Source of the DNA: JBBSTY01 sp038235385
GTDB lineage: Bacteria > Actinomycetota > Acidimicrobiia > Acidimicrobiales > Acidimicrobilacustridaceae
DNA: 20,122 nt
Assembly: GCA_038235385.1 (NCBI GenBank)
Contig: JBBSTY010000074.1
Coordinates: forward strand, 1-20,122
Reading direction: 5' to 3'
Position numbers and translations under genes: made by a program. The notes below the pieces were generated by a model. It saw only the letters and a list, made by a program, of their open reading frames with translations, did not search any database and was not told the origin of the DNA. Position 1 is the stretch's first letter; the number at the start of each line of letters is the position of its first letter. Shown here one piece after another: positions 8,601 through 14,887 of this stretch.

Positions 8601-9665
8601 GGGATCGATCGGTGCGTTCGCCCACGTCTCCTTGTAGGTGACGATGGTGCGATGATCACTCGAGCTGCCGTCGATGCTCGGCTCCCAACGCGTCTTCCAG
8701 TACACCTCGTTGCCGCTGAAGAACGCGAGGTTGACGCCCGCATCACGGGCGGCTTCGACGTTGGCCCGTTGCTGTCCGGACCAGTACTCGTCGTGTCCGA
8801 CCGACAGGAACGCCCGGTGGTTGGTGAGCAACGAACCGGAGCGGTCGGTGTCCACGCCCGACTGGTACGTGACGTCGTACCCGTTCTGCTCGAGCCAACG
8901 GATCATCGGGTACTCGTTGGCCATGAGCCAGTCGCGGCCGCCCGGCGTCGATTCGCGCGTAGCGATCGGGCGGTTGTAGCTCAGCTTGTAGGCCCGTCCG
9001 GCCGGGGCACCCACGTAGAAGCTGTTGCCACCCCAGGTGTTGTAGGCCTGCCACGTGGTGTCCGAGGTCTGGAACACCAGGTCGGCGTGGGATGCGTCGT
9101 TGCGCACGACGAACGCGATGTGGCTGTCCTCGCCGTTGTCGGTCCGGACGAGGTGCGCCAGGTAGACCCCGGACACGGCGTTGGCCGGCACGGCCCATGC
9201 GGCCGAACGCGACCAGTTGCCGCAGTCGACCAGACCGGTCGCGGCCTGGGTGAGACAGGCCGGTTGGGACTGGGGCAACGAGACGGAGGGCGAGATCGTG
9301 GCCATGTGCCGCGCACCGTTGCCCTGGTAGTAGCCGAGGCGGTAGATCCCGATGGTGTACGCGCTGGCGTCGGTGCGGATCTTGAACCCGACGGTGCTCC
9401 CGGCGGTCACGCTGATCTGGTCCGAGAAGCCCACGATGCTGGCGTCGGTGTCGCCGTCGAGGTCCCACACCGACGGCGGGGTGCCCGGCTGCGCGTTCTC
9501 GCATGCGATCGCGGTGGAGCTCGCCGGGCAGGTCGCGGCCTCGCTGACGTCGGGGAACGCGATCACGAGGAGCGGCACGAAGAGCGCAGCCACGACCGCG
9601 GCCACCAGGATCGACCGATGAGCTCCTCGTTGTGAACGACCCTCACGGGTCACCGCTCGAGCCAT
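5643..9665 (-). CDS. Large secreted multidomain protein: DMFase-beta-like domain, Ig, 2x(DUF4082+Big_5), Calx-beta
   Basis: A 1340-residue exported protein that opens the operon. Order: basic start and hydrophobic signal (about 18-40, cleavage near SEA-A, 41-44); an N,N-dimethylformamidase beta-subunit-like domain (about 60-540) with GFKIRTDASAYTIGIYRLGYY, GHDEYWSGQQR (290-300) and FFSGNEVYWKTRWE (315-328); a bacterial Ig-like domain (about 547-640); DUF4082 copy 1 (643-800) and Big_5 copy 1 (810-908); DUF4082 copy 2 (917-1077) and Big_5 copy 2 (1085-1182); a Calx-beta-like domain (about 1188-1305); and an arginine-rich tail. The start ATG follows an excellent Shine-Dalgarno (GGAAGGAG, 9671-9678, 5 nt spacing). 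No sortase motif or C-terminal membrane helix is seen. Related domains occur in surface or carbohydrate-associated actinobacterial proteins; true formamidase activity should not be assumed. Confidence 0.93.
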   Translation of the reverse strand: MARAVTREGRSQRGAHRSILVAAVVAALFVPLLVIAFPDVSEAATCPASSTAIACENAQPGTPPSVWDLDGDTDASIVGFSDQISVTAGSTVGFKIRTDASAYTIGIYRLGYYQGNGARHMATISPSVSLPQSQPACLTQAATGLVDCGNWSRSAAWAVPANAVSGVYLAHLVRTDNGEDSHIAFVVRNDASHADLVFQTSDTTWQAYNTWGGNSFYVGAPAGRAYKLSYNRPIATRESTPGGRDWLMANEYPMIRWLEQNGYDVTYQSGVDTDRSGSLLTNHRAFLSVGHDEYWSGQQRANVEAARDAGVNLAFFSGNEVYWKTRWEPSIDGSSSDHRTIVTYKETWANAPIDPVEPGSTATWRDPRFSPPGDGGRPENELTGTSFRVQSFFGAIQVPAADGKMRIWRNTSVASQSPGQVATLANGTLGYEFDETPDNGHQPAGLVRLSTTTTTAAEALLDWGSTVAPATVTHHLTLYRASSGSLVFSAGTIQWSWGLDANHDGDSAPPADGRVQQATLNILADMGAQPSTRASGLVAATSSTDATAPTATITAPAEGLAVTGNQVLTVSGTASDSGGGVVGAVEVSVDGGQTWITASGRSTWTYSWMPTGTGPQTILARASDDSGNVQPVPTVRGVVVSCPCSLLGNTNPALPAQSNDTSAVTLGMRFHSDVAGKVTAVRFYKGPGNTGTHIGSLWTDAGVRLAQVTFSSESASGWQVASFATPVAIQANQTYVVSYSAPVGRYAVTRAQFLRAGIDRSPLHAPMDGDGQNGIFRYGSNVFPDQSYESESYSVDVLFASNGGTPIDTTPPSASAVSPSPGATGVSVGTSAVAQFSEPVVPASIQMGVTGPSGPLPGTIAYDAPTRRATFTPSASLVPGTVHVVTVSAATDPAGNALVAPLTWSFTTAGTPPPSTCPCTLFAPTDTPAVASESDPSALTLGVRFRADTTGLVTGVRFYKGPSNTGTHTGSLWRDDGQRLATVTFTNESASGWQQASFATPVPVEAGRTYVVSYFAPNGGYAATAGGFAGHAVDRGPLHAPADGDGGGNGLYLYGADALPTTTWSSTNYWVDVVFTSSVTPPDTVAPVASAVSPAAGATGVGVATNVVASFDEPVQPASIVMSVTGPGGPVGAATSYDASTHRATLDPAADLTVGTTYQVRVSASDLAGNPMTSPYAWSFTTIAALPVITPGWVGINEGNSGITDLVIGMTLSAPSTDTVTAQWNTVFVPGATWPQGDPGVDYTPVSGTFTFAPGQVTTSIVVPIHGDVVPEPTESVVVSVHDSVHAAIGGFWGLALGGIVDDDTPPAQAAVLPAPVAVLSDQLERRGGTRTRRLTKGTE
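6120..7739 (-). repeat. Tandem intragenic duplication of a DUF4082+Big_5 unit
   Basis: Within the large secreted protein gene, 7739-6942 and 6917-6120 encode two copies of the same two-domain unit, about 274 codons apart. Shared blocks include SCPCSLL/TCPCTLF, VRFYKGPGNTGTH/VRFYKGPSNTGTH, ESASGWQ.ASFATPV, QTYVVSYSAP/RTYVVSYFAP, SPLHAP.DGDG, and in the Ig part SASAVSPSPGATGV/VASAVSPAAGATGV and TWSFTT/AWSFTT. The copies are alike but clearly diverged, so this is an established domain duplication. Confidence 0.9.
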
Positions 9666-9670
9666 GACGA

Positions 9671-9678
9671 CTCCTTCC
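9671..9678 (-). promoter_or_regulatory. Ribosome binding site of the operon's first gene
   Basis: Read on the minus strand this is GGAAGGAG, nearly a full anti-16S complement, ending 5 nt before the ATG at 9665. It fixes the start of the secreted protein and is the strongest Shine-Dalgarno in the window. Confidence 0.85.
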
Positions 9679-9688
9679 GACCGTCCGC

Positions 9689-9747
9689 CGGGCGTGGAAC
9701 CGGTCGGTCGACGCCACCGGGCGCCGACCGACCGGAAAAGTCGCCCG
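9689..9747 (-). promoter_or_regulatory. Two-part leader hairpin upstream of the sugar/secreted-protein operon
   Basis: The inner stem pairs 9700-9715 with 9720-9735 (16 bp, 4-nt loop at 9716-9719). An outer 6-bp stem pairs 9689-9694 with 9742-9747, across an internal loop of 5 and 6 nt. The one imperfect position (9711/9724) is A-C if read as plus-strand RNA but a G-U wobble in minus-strand RNA, so the structure is fully paired in the operon's direction. Its base lies 23 nt before the ATG and 10 nt before the Shine-Dalgarno. It is followed by UUCC rather than a U-run, so it is a poor intrinsic terminator for the kinase gene. It may be a leader regulatory, mRNA-stability or attenuator element. 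Confidence 0.6.
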
Positions 9748-9888
9748 TTGAGGACGAGCCTGGCGATGCAGGCTGGGGAGCCCCTGAAGCGCGCCTGAGG
9801 TCTGGCTGAACGTCACGCCGCCGTCATGTGAGCCCTTCGCAGCACCCCCCAGCGATCCCGCCGGGCCAGGCCTCGGAGGAGCAGCGGA

Positions 9889-10596
9889 TCAGGCGATGGG
9901 GATGGACACGCAGAACCGGGCGCCCGTGGGCACGTTCGCCTCGTACCGGACCTCACCGTCGAGCGCATCGGCGATCTCGGCCACGATCGCCAGGCCGAGG
10001 CCGTGACCCGCTGCGAACGACGATCGAACGAACGGCTCGAAGAGACGCGGCCGGATGTTCTCGGGAACGCCCGGCCCGTCATCGGCCACCGCGACCACGA
10101 GCGCGCCCTCAACGACACGTGCATCGATCTCGATCGAGGTGCCCCCGTGGCGGTAGGCGTTGCGCACGAGGTTCACGATGATCTGCTCGAGGGCCAGCGG
10201 GTCGGTCCTGATCACGATGCCGTCGGCGATGTCGATCGTGACGAGGTGATGCGATGCCGGCGGCTCCTGGCGCAGCACGGCATCGATGATCGCCGCCACG
10301 TCGACGTCGCGCGGGTGGAGGGGGATCTGGCCGTCACCGAACCGCGCCAGATCGAGCAGTTGGTGGGCCATGGTCTCGATGTGGGCCGACCGCGCCGCGA
10401 GCTGGATGAGGATCGCCGACAGCTGCGGATCGTCGGCACCGCGCTGATCCACGAGCTCGGCCAACGCGTTCGCGAGGAGCTCGATGCCGCCGACCGCCCC
10501 GCGCAGCTCGTGGGCCGCCTTCGCCACGAACACCGTCTCGTCGTCGGACGGCACATACGAGCGCCGTTCCACACCGGTGTACGGCTGAGCCCTCAT
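9889..10596 (-). CDS. Soluble sensor histidine kinase (HisKA + HATPase_c, no membrane segment)
   Basis: From the ATG at 10596 the product is 235 residues. It has a HisKA-type dimerisation helix with the H-box AKAAHELRGAVGG (phospho-acceptor His29) and an HATPase_c domain with N-box NLVRNAYRHG (142-151), G1 box DDGPGV (172-177), F box LFEPF (185-189) and G2 GHGLGLAI (197-204). No transmembrane helix, PAS or HAMP domain precedes the kinase core; only about 25 residues lie before the H-box, so any signal must come from a partner. The usual proline after HELR is missing. AGGA about 8 nt upstream favours this ATG; a GTG at 10656 would add 20 residues. No response regulator gene is in the window. 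It lies 223 bp upstream of the sugar operon in the same direction. Confidence 0.88.
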   Translation of the reverse strand: MRAQPYTGVERRSYVPSDDETVFVAKAAHELRGAVGGIELLANALAELVDQRGADDPQLSAILIQLAARSAHIETMAHQLLDLARFGDGQIPLHPRDVDVAAIIDAVLRQEPPASHHLVTIDIADGIVIRTDPLALEQIIVNLVRNAYRHGGTSIEIDARVVEGALVVAVADDGPGVPENIRPRLFEPFVRSSFAAGHGLGLAIVAEIADALDGEVRYEANVPTGARFCVSIPIA

Positions 10597-10832
10597 GGAC
10601 GCTGTCCTGCCCGCGCTGCAGATGGGACTGACGTGGAACAGATTGGAAACGCCCACACCCTCATGGTGCTACCTCGAGTCACTTGGTCCCCGCGGATGGC
10701 GTGGATGAGGGGTCCACACCCAACCTCGATCGCCCGTACAAGCTACCAACGATCTTCGCACGACCGGAAGGATTCGGGTAGCGCGCCGGGGTTCGATCGC
10801 ACGTCGATGGGTTCGAACGCAGGTACCAGCGG

Positions 10833-10838
10833 TACCGT
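10833..10838 (+). promoter_or_regulatory. Likely -10 box of a leaderless promoter (TACCGT)
   Basis: TACCGT matches TANNNT and ends 7 nt before the ATG at 10846, the geometry expected when transcription begins at the start codon. No Shine-Dalgarno is seen before that ATG. The -35 is not convincing. Confidence 0.45.
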
Positions 10839-10845
10839 CACCGCG

Positions 10846-11586
10846 ATGGACCGAGGCTCAGGACCCCGCGACGACGATGAGATCGGCGCAGTCGAGGAGA
10901 TCGATGACGGGGACACGATCTGGCGCTTCCAGCGGTCCTTCGTCACCTCGAACTGGACCTGTCTGTGGGGCCGGGGATGCCAGGGGATACTCCCCGAACG
11001 CTCCGAGCACCTGGCCCAGGGCTGCTGCTCCTACGGGGCCGACCTCGACGGCGACGATGCCCCCACCGTTGCCGCCATGGCCGGGTTCCTGACGCCCGAG
11101 CAGTTCCAGCACCATGCCGAGGCGGCGTCGGGCGGGATCTTTCGGGACGGAGGACGGTCGGCGACGCGGGTCGTCGATGGCGCCTGCATCTTCCTCAACC
11201 GGCCAGGATTCGCCGGCGGTCCTGGGTGTGCGCTGCACCGGGCAGCCCTCGACGAGGGTGAGTCCCCCGTCGACTGGAAGCCTTCGGTGTGCTGGCAGCT
11301 CCCGATCCGCGTCGACTGGGAGCCGCTCGACGGGAACCGTGAGCTCGCCACCGTGCGCCGGTGGACCCGAGCAGATTGGGGATCGGACGGCCCGCCCATG
11401 GCGTGGGTGTGCACCGAGGAGCCCGACGCTCACGTCGGCGACGACCCCGTGGTCGAGACGCTGGCCGACGAGCTCACGGCCATCGTCGGAACCGACGTGT
11501 ACGTCGAGCTCCGCCGGCGCCTCCGGACACGGACCGATCATGCATCCCGTTCGACACCGGACACCGAGGGATCCGAAACGGGCTGA
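10846..11586 (+). CDS. Cysteine-rich metal-cluster protein (YkgJ/DUF3109-like)
   Basis: The 246-residue product has eight cysteines: C39, C45, C60-C61, C114, C128, C149 and C189. The pattern C-x5-C-x14-CC followed by GACIFLNRPGF...GCALHRAAL and WKPSVCWQLP resembles the YkgJ/DUF3109 type of zinc- or iron-binding cysteine cluster, in which a CC pair and a later CxFL...C block bind the metal. It has no signal peptide or membrane segment. No enzymatic role is known to me for this family. I chose the ATG at 10846 because a TANNNT box lies 7 nt upstream and the frame before it looks non-coding. It is divergent from the histidine kinase and ends 15 nt from the convergent membrane-protein gene. Family resemblance is by motif only. 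Confidence 0.8.
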   Translation: MDRGSGPRDDDEIGAVEEIDDGDTIWRFQRSFVTSNWTCLWGRGCQGILPERSEHLAQGCCSYGADLDGDDAPTVAAMAGFLTPEQFQHHAEAASGGIFRDGGRSATRVVDGACIFLNRPGFAGGPGCALHRAALDEGESPVDWKPSVCWQLPIRVDWEPLDGNRELATVRRWTRADWGSDGPPMAWVCTEEPDAHVGDDPVVETLADELTAIVGTDVYVELRRRLRTRTDHASRSTPDTEGSETG

Positions 11587-11601
11587 GGGACGAACCGGTG
11601 T

Positions 11602-12303
11602 TCAGCCGGGGGGCTTGGGTGCGCCGAGGAGCAGCGCCACCGAGAGCAAGAGGATCGCCGTGCCCACTCCCACGAGGCCGAGGCGAGCGGCCTTCACGCG
11701 GAAGTGCCCGCTGATGCCGACCAGGAACAAGACGCTGGCCAGGAACACGGTCGTCCGTACGTAGCCGTCAGCGGTCTCACCGGCATCGGACCCCTCCTGG
11801 TACCGGTCATCGGCGACTGCATCGAGATCTCGGGAACGTTCAGCGTTGGGCTGCACGTACTCCTCCATGTACTGCGGCCCCTTGGGCGCGTCGGGGTTGC
11901 TCACGGGGTCCGTGGCGAACCAGGCGTCGAAAGCCACCTGGAACTCAGGGCGGAAGCGACGCTCGGCAAGCGCCATCGCTTCGGGATCATCGAGCACGTG
12001 CGCGGTGAACCACGCATCGAACGCTGACGCGTCGAGGTTGCGGTCCTCCATCGCATCGGCCTCGGCGCGGTTGGCTTCAGACCGGGCCGCCGACGCCTGC
12101 GCGAGCTTCAGCGACGATTCGGTTCCCCACTTGGCCGACGCATATCCAGACCACGCAGCCAGCACCGCGACGACGGCCAAGAGGATCGCCTCGACGATCG
12201 TGACCGTCCGATCGTGCCCCGTGGCGTCATGACCCGTGTGGTGCTTGCGATGCTCAGCGATCTCCTTGCCGACCTCTCCAGGCGACAATCCAGCCTCTCC
12301 CAT
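11602..12303 (-). CDS. Three-helix membrane protein of unknown function
   Basis: I do not recognise this 233-residue protein with certainty. It has a polar, histidine-rich start (HRKHHTGHDATGH, 18-30), a membrane helix at about 34-56, a long soluble segment (about 57-180) and two membrane helices at about 184-200 and 206-227. The soluble part starts with an Ala/Glu/Arg-rich, probably coiled-coil stretch (62-88). It also has a short internal echo: AFDAWFTAHVLDDP (94-107) and AFDAWFATDPVSNP (124-137). The one-helix, loop, two-helix layout resembles DUF4337-type proteins, but I cannot confirm that. The ATG at 12303 has GGAAGGA at 12311-12317 with 7 nt spacing. The frame runs open upstream, but that part lacks protein-like composition. 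Confidence 0.78.
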   Translation of the reverse strand: MGEAGLSPGEVGKEIAEHRKHHTGHDATGHDRTVTIVEAILLAVVAVLAAWSGYASAKWGTESSLKLAQASAARSEANRAEADAMEDRNLDASAFDAWFTAHVLDDPEAMALAERRFRPEFQVAFDAWFATDPVSNPDAPKGPQYMEEYVQPNAERSRDLDAVADDRYQEGSDAGETADGYVRTTVFLASVLFLVGISGHFRVKAARLGLVGVGTAILLLSVALLLGAPKPPG

Positions 12304-12645
12304 GGTCCGTTCCTTCCGCCGGTCGGCCGGCACGTGCACGGCGGCACCGGCGGTGCCGCGTCGGTCGGGTTCGGTGCGCCGTGCCGGCGCCTGGCTCGCC
12401 GGCGGTTGCGTCGGCCGTGCGGCATCGCCTCGACCGGTAGCCTCCCGTTCGTTTCGCGGAAGCCTAGTGATCAGGGCCACGCCAGCCGGCCGGACGCGCG
12501 ACAGCCGCCGCGACGACGATCGGATCGAACGGCCGCGGTTCCACGCGACACTTGCGGGTGCTGCCGGCACAACCCGGACGGTGGACCCCACGTGGACGAC
12601 CTGTCGACGGACCGTCCGACATCGAGATCCACCCGAGGAGCGACC
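12304..12645. other. Divergent intergenic region between membrane protein and RNA helicase genes
   Basis: These 342 bp separate two outward-facing genes and should hold both promoters. I see no convincing -35/-10 pair and no protein-like frame. The clearest structure is an 8-bp perfect hairpin, 12341-12348 paired with 12352-12359 (3-nt loop), within the leader of the minus-strand gene. DEAD-box helicase genes of the CsdA type often have long regulated leaders, but nothing here identifies one. Confidence 0.5.
12635..12640 (+). promoter_or_regulatory. Ribosome binding site of the RNA helicase gene
   Basis: GAGGAG ends 5 nt before the ATG at 12646. This fixes the helicase start against a much longer open frame that extends upstream. 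Confidence 0.8.
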
Positions 12646-14448
12646 ATGAGCGAACACGACGAACCAGGCACGGGGGCCCGTGGAGACGACGAGGGTGAGG
12701 CCCTCGATCCCTCGGCCGCCTCGACGTTCGCCGACCTCGATCTGCGGCCGGAGGTGCTCGCCGCTCTCGGCCGCCTCGGCTACGAAGAACCCACGCCGAT
12801 CCAGCGCGAGGCCATCCCCCACCTCATCGCCGGGCGAGACCTCCTCGGCCAGGCCGCGACGGGAACGGGCAAGACCGCGGCGTTCGCGCTCCCGATCCTC
12901 GAGCGCCTACCCGAACGCACCGGCGCGGCGAAGCCGCTCGCGCTCGTCCTGGTGCCCACGCGGGAGCTGGCGATGCAGGTGTCCGAAGCGGTCTACAAGT
13001 ACGGACGTGACCTCGGCGCCGAGGTCCTCCCCATCTACGGCGGCCAGCCCATCAGCCGGCAGCTCCAGGTCCTGCGCCGAGGCGTGCACGTCGTGGTCGC
13101 CACCCCCGGCCGTGCGGTCGACCACATCCGGCGCGGCACGCTCCCGCTCGACGACGTCGAGGTCGTCGTGCTCGACGAGGCCGACGAGATGCTCGACATG
13201 GGATTCGCCGAGGACCTCGACGTGATCCTCGACGCGACCCCGCCGACCCGTCAGACGGTGCTCTTCTCGGCCACCATGCCGCCCCGGCTCGGCGGCATCA
13301 CCCGCAAGCACCTGAACGACCCGGTCCGCATCCAGATCGGTGCCCGCTCGGACGAGCGGGGAACGTCGGCTCGTGTCGCCCAGCGCGCCTATGTGGTGGC
13401 GCGCGCCCACAAGCCCACCGCTCTCGGTCGGGTCCTCGATCTGGAAGCACCGGCTTCGGCGATCGTCTTCTGTCGCACCCGCCTCGAGGTCGACGAGGTC
13501 GCCGAGACGCTCAACGGTCGCGGGTACCGGGCCGAGGCGCTCCACGGCGGCATGAACCAGGAGCAGCGCGATCGGGTGATGAGCCGCGTCCGATCCGGAA
13601 CCGCCGACCTGCTCGTCGCCACCGACGTCGCCGCGCGTGGACTCGACATCGACCAGCTCACCCACGTCGTGAACTACGACGTGCCGTCGGCCCCGGAGTC
13701 CTACGTCCACCGCATCGGCCGGGTCGGTCGAGCCGGCCGCGAAGGTACGGCCATCACGCTGGCCGAGCCGCGCGAGCAACGCCTGCTCGCCAACATCGAG
13801 CGGCTGACCCGCCAGACCATCCCCGTCGAGAAGATCCCGACGGTCGCTGATCTCCGCGCTCGCCAGATGGAGATCACCCTCGCCACGCTCCGCGAGTCGC
13901 TGTTGACCGACGACCTCGACCCGTTCCGGTCCACGCTCGACACGCTCGTCGACGAGTTCTCCATCGAGGCCGTGGCGCTGGCGGCGGTCAAGTTGGCCCA
14001 CGAGGCGACGACCACCGAGATCGATGACCAGGAGATCCCCGACGTCGCCGTCACGGCCAAGTCGAAGGCGAAGTCCAAGACCAAGACCAAGGACCGGAAC
14101 GGCGGTTGGGAACGTTCGGACGCCACGTCCGGCTCCAAGGGCGGGCACGGCGGGGCCAAGGGCCTCCCCCGGTCGGTCTCGGCCAGCGACAGCGACCCCG
14201 ATGTCGCTCGCCTGTGGATCGGCGCCGGGCGCGCCGGTGGCGTCCGGCCGAAGGACCTCGTGGGCGCCATCGCCAACGAGACGCATCTCAGCGGCAAGGA
14301 CATCGGCGCCATCACGATCACGGAGAACTTCTCGATCGTCGAGATCCCCGAATCCGCCGTGGACGAGGTCGTCTCCACCATGAAGCGCACCACCATCAAG
14401 GGCAAGAAGGCCAAGGTCCGGCGCGATCGCGTCGGACCCCAGCAGTGA
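12646..14448 (+). CDS. deaD: DEAD-box ATP-dependent RNA helicase, DeaD/CsdA type with DbpA-like RNA-binding domain
   Basis: The 600-residue protein shows every helicase motif: Q motif (FADLDL at 28 through PTPIQ, 49-53), Walker A ATGTGKT (71-77), PTRELA (104-109), TPGR, DEAD (187-190), SAT (208-210), IVFCRTR, ATDVAARGLD and HRIGRVGRAG (355-364). A basic low-complexity linker rich in Lys, Ser and Thr (about 470-510) leads to a C-terminal DbpA-type RNA-binding domain (about 519-592: VARLWIGAGRAGGVRPKDLVG, then ITITENFSIVEIP). This domain order is that of CsdA/DeaD proteins, which unwind structured RNA during cold shock, ribosome assembly and mRNA decay. A good Shine-Dalgarno supports the start. 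It is convergent with the ferredoxin gene, 39 nt away. Confidence 0.96.
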   Translation: MSEHDEPGTGARGDDEGEALDPSAASTFADLDLRPEVLAALGRLGYEEPTPIQREAIPHLIAGRDLLGQAATGTGKTAAFALPILERLPERTGAAKPLALVLVPTRELAMQVSEAVYKYGRDLGAEVLPIYGGQPISRQLQVLRRGVHVVVATPGRAVDHIRRGTLPLDDVEVVVLDEADEMLDMGFAEDLDVILDATPPTRQTVLFSATMPPRLGGITRKHLNDPVRIQIGARSDERGTSARVAQRAYVVARAHKPTALGRVLDLEAPASAIVFCRTRLEVDEVAETLNGRGYRAEALHGGMNQEQRDRVMSRVRSGTADLLVATDVAARGLDIDQLTHVVNYDVPSAPESYVHRIGRVGRAGREGTAITLAEPREQRLLANIERLTRQTIPVEKIPTVADLRARQMEITLATLRESLLTDDLDPFRSTLDTLVDEFSIEAVALAAVKLAHEATTTEIDDQEIPDVAVTAKSKAKSKTKTKDRNGGWERSDATSGSKGGHGGAKGLPRSVSASDSDPDVARLWIGAGRAGGVRPKDLVGAIANETHLSGKDIGAITITENFSIVEIPESAVDEVVSTMKRTTIKGKKAKVRRDRVGPQQ

Positions 14449-14487
14449 TCTCAGCCGAGCCCTTGTCGTTGCGTCGACGACCCGGGA

Positions 14488-14727
14488 TCACACCTCGATG
14501 AAGATGCACTCCCCGGGGCATTCCTCGGCAGATTCGATCACGCCGTCGAGCTCGCCGTCGGGCACGGCGACCAGGCCGGCCGGACCACCCGGATCGCTCT
14601 TCACGGTCGACCCGTCCTTGACGTAGGCGAGCCCGTCGTCGAGCAGGGTGAAGATCGCCGGTGCGATCTCCACGCAGATGCCGTCACCGGTGCACAGGTC
14701 CTGATCGATCCAGACGTTGTAGCCCAT
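14488..14727 (-). CDS. Small ferredoxin with CxxDxxC cluster motif
   Basis: The 79-residue acidic protein begins MGYNVWIDQDL and carries CTGDGIC (C12-D15-C18), the following EIAPAIF, and a C-terminal ECPGECI (C70, C74). This is the single-cluster bacterial ferredoxin fold: C12, C18 and C70 are the invariant ligands, with aspartate in the position that holds the second cysteine in classical [4Fe-4S] ferredoxins and a non-ligand residue in [3Fe-4S] ones. The extra C74 may be free. Related actinobacterial proteins pass electrons to cytochromes P450 or other oxygenases, but no such partner is in the window. GAGGAG sits unusually close (2 nt) to the ATG at 14727. No alternative start codon is apparent. 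Confidence 0.9.
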   Translation of the reverse strand: MGYNVWIDQDLCTGDGICVEIAPAIFTLLDDGLAYVKDGSTVKSDPGGPAGLVAVPDGELDGVIESAEECPGECIFIEV

Positions 14728-14887
14728 GTCTCCTCATCGGGGTCGCGGTCGCGAGCCCCAAGTGTGGCCCAAGGTGGGCCCGCAACCGAAAACGGACGTC
14801 ATCGGGCTCGACCGCCCGACCACCCCGCCCGCCGCAACGGCGCCAAGTCCGATTCCCCTCGATGCCGGCCGCCAAGCCCTCCCCGAT

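Noticed and set aside
5643..9665. Reading the large protein as a true dimethylformamidase
   Set aside because: Only the beta-subunit-like fold is suggested; the protein is exported, fused to adhesion-type domains, and I cannot confirm the iron ligands.
12907..14286. 459-codon open frame antisense to the RNA helicase
   Set aside because: It lies wholly opposite a helicase with all motifs intact, and its translation has no domain features.
14445..14491. GTGATC/GATCAC inverted repeat spanning the helicase and ferredoxin stop codons, considered as a bidirectional terminator
   Set aside because: Only 6 bp with a 35-nt interior and a 5-bp inner stem, no T-run; likely chance in GC-rich DNA.
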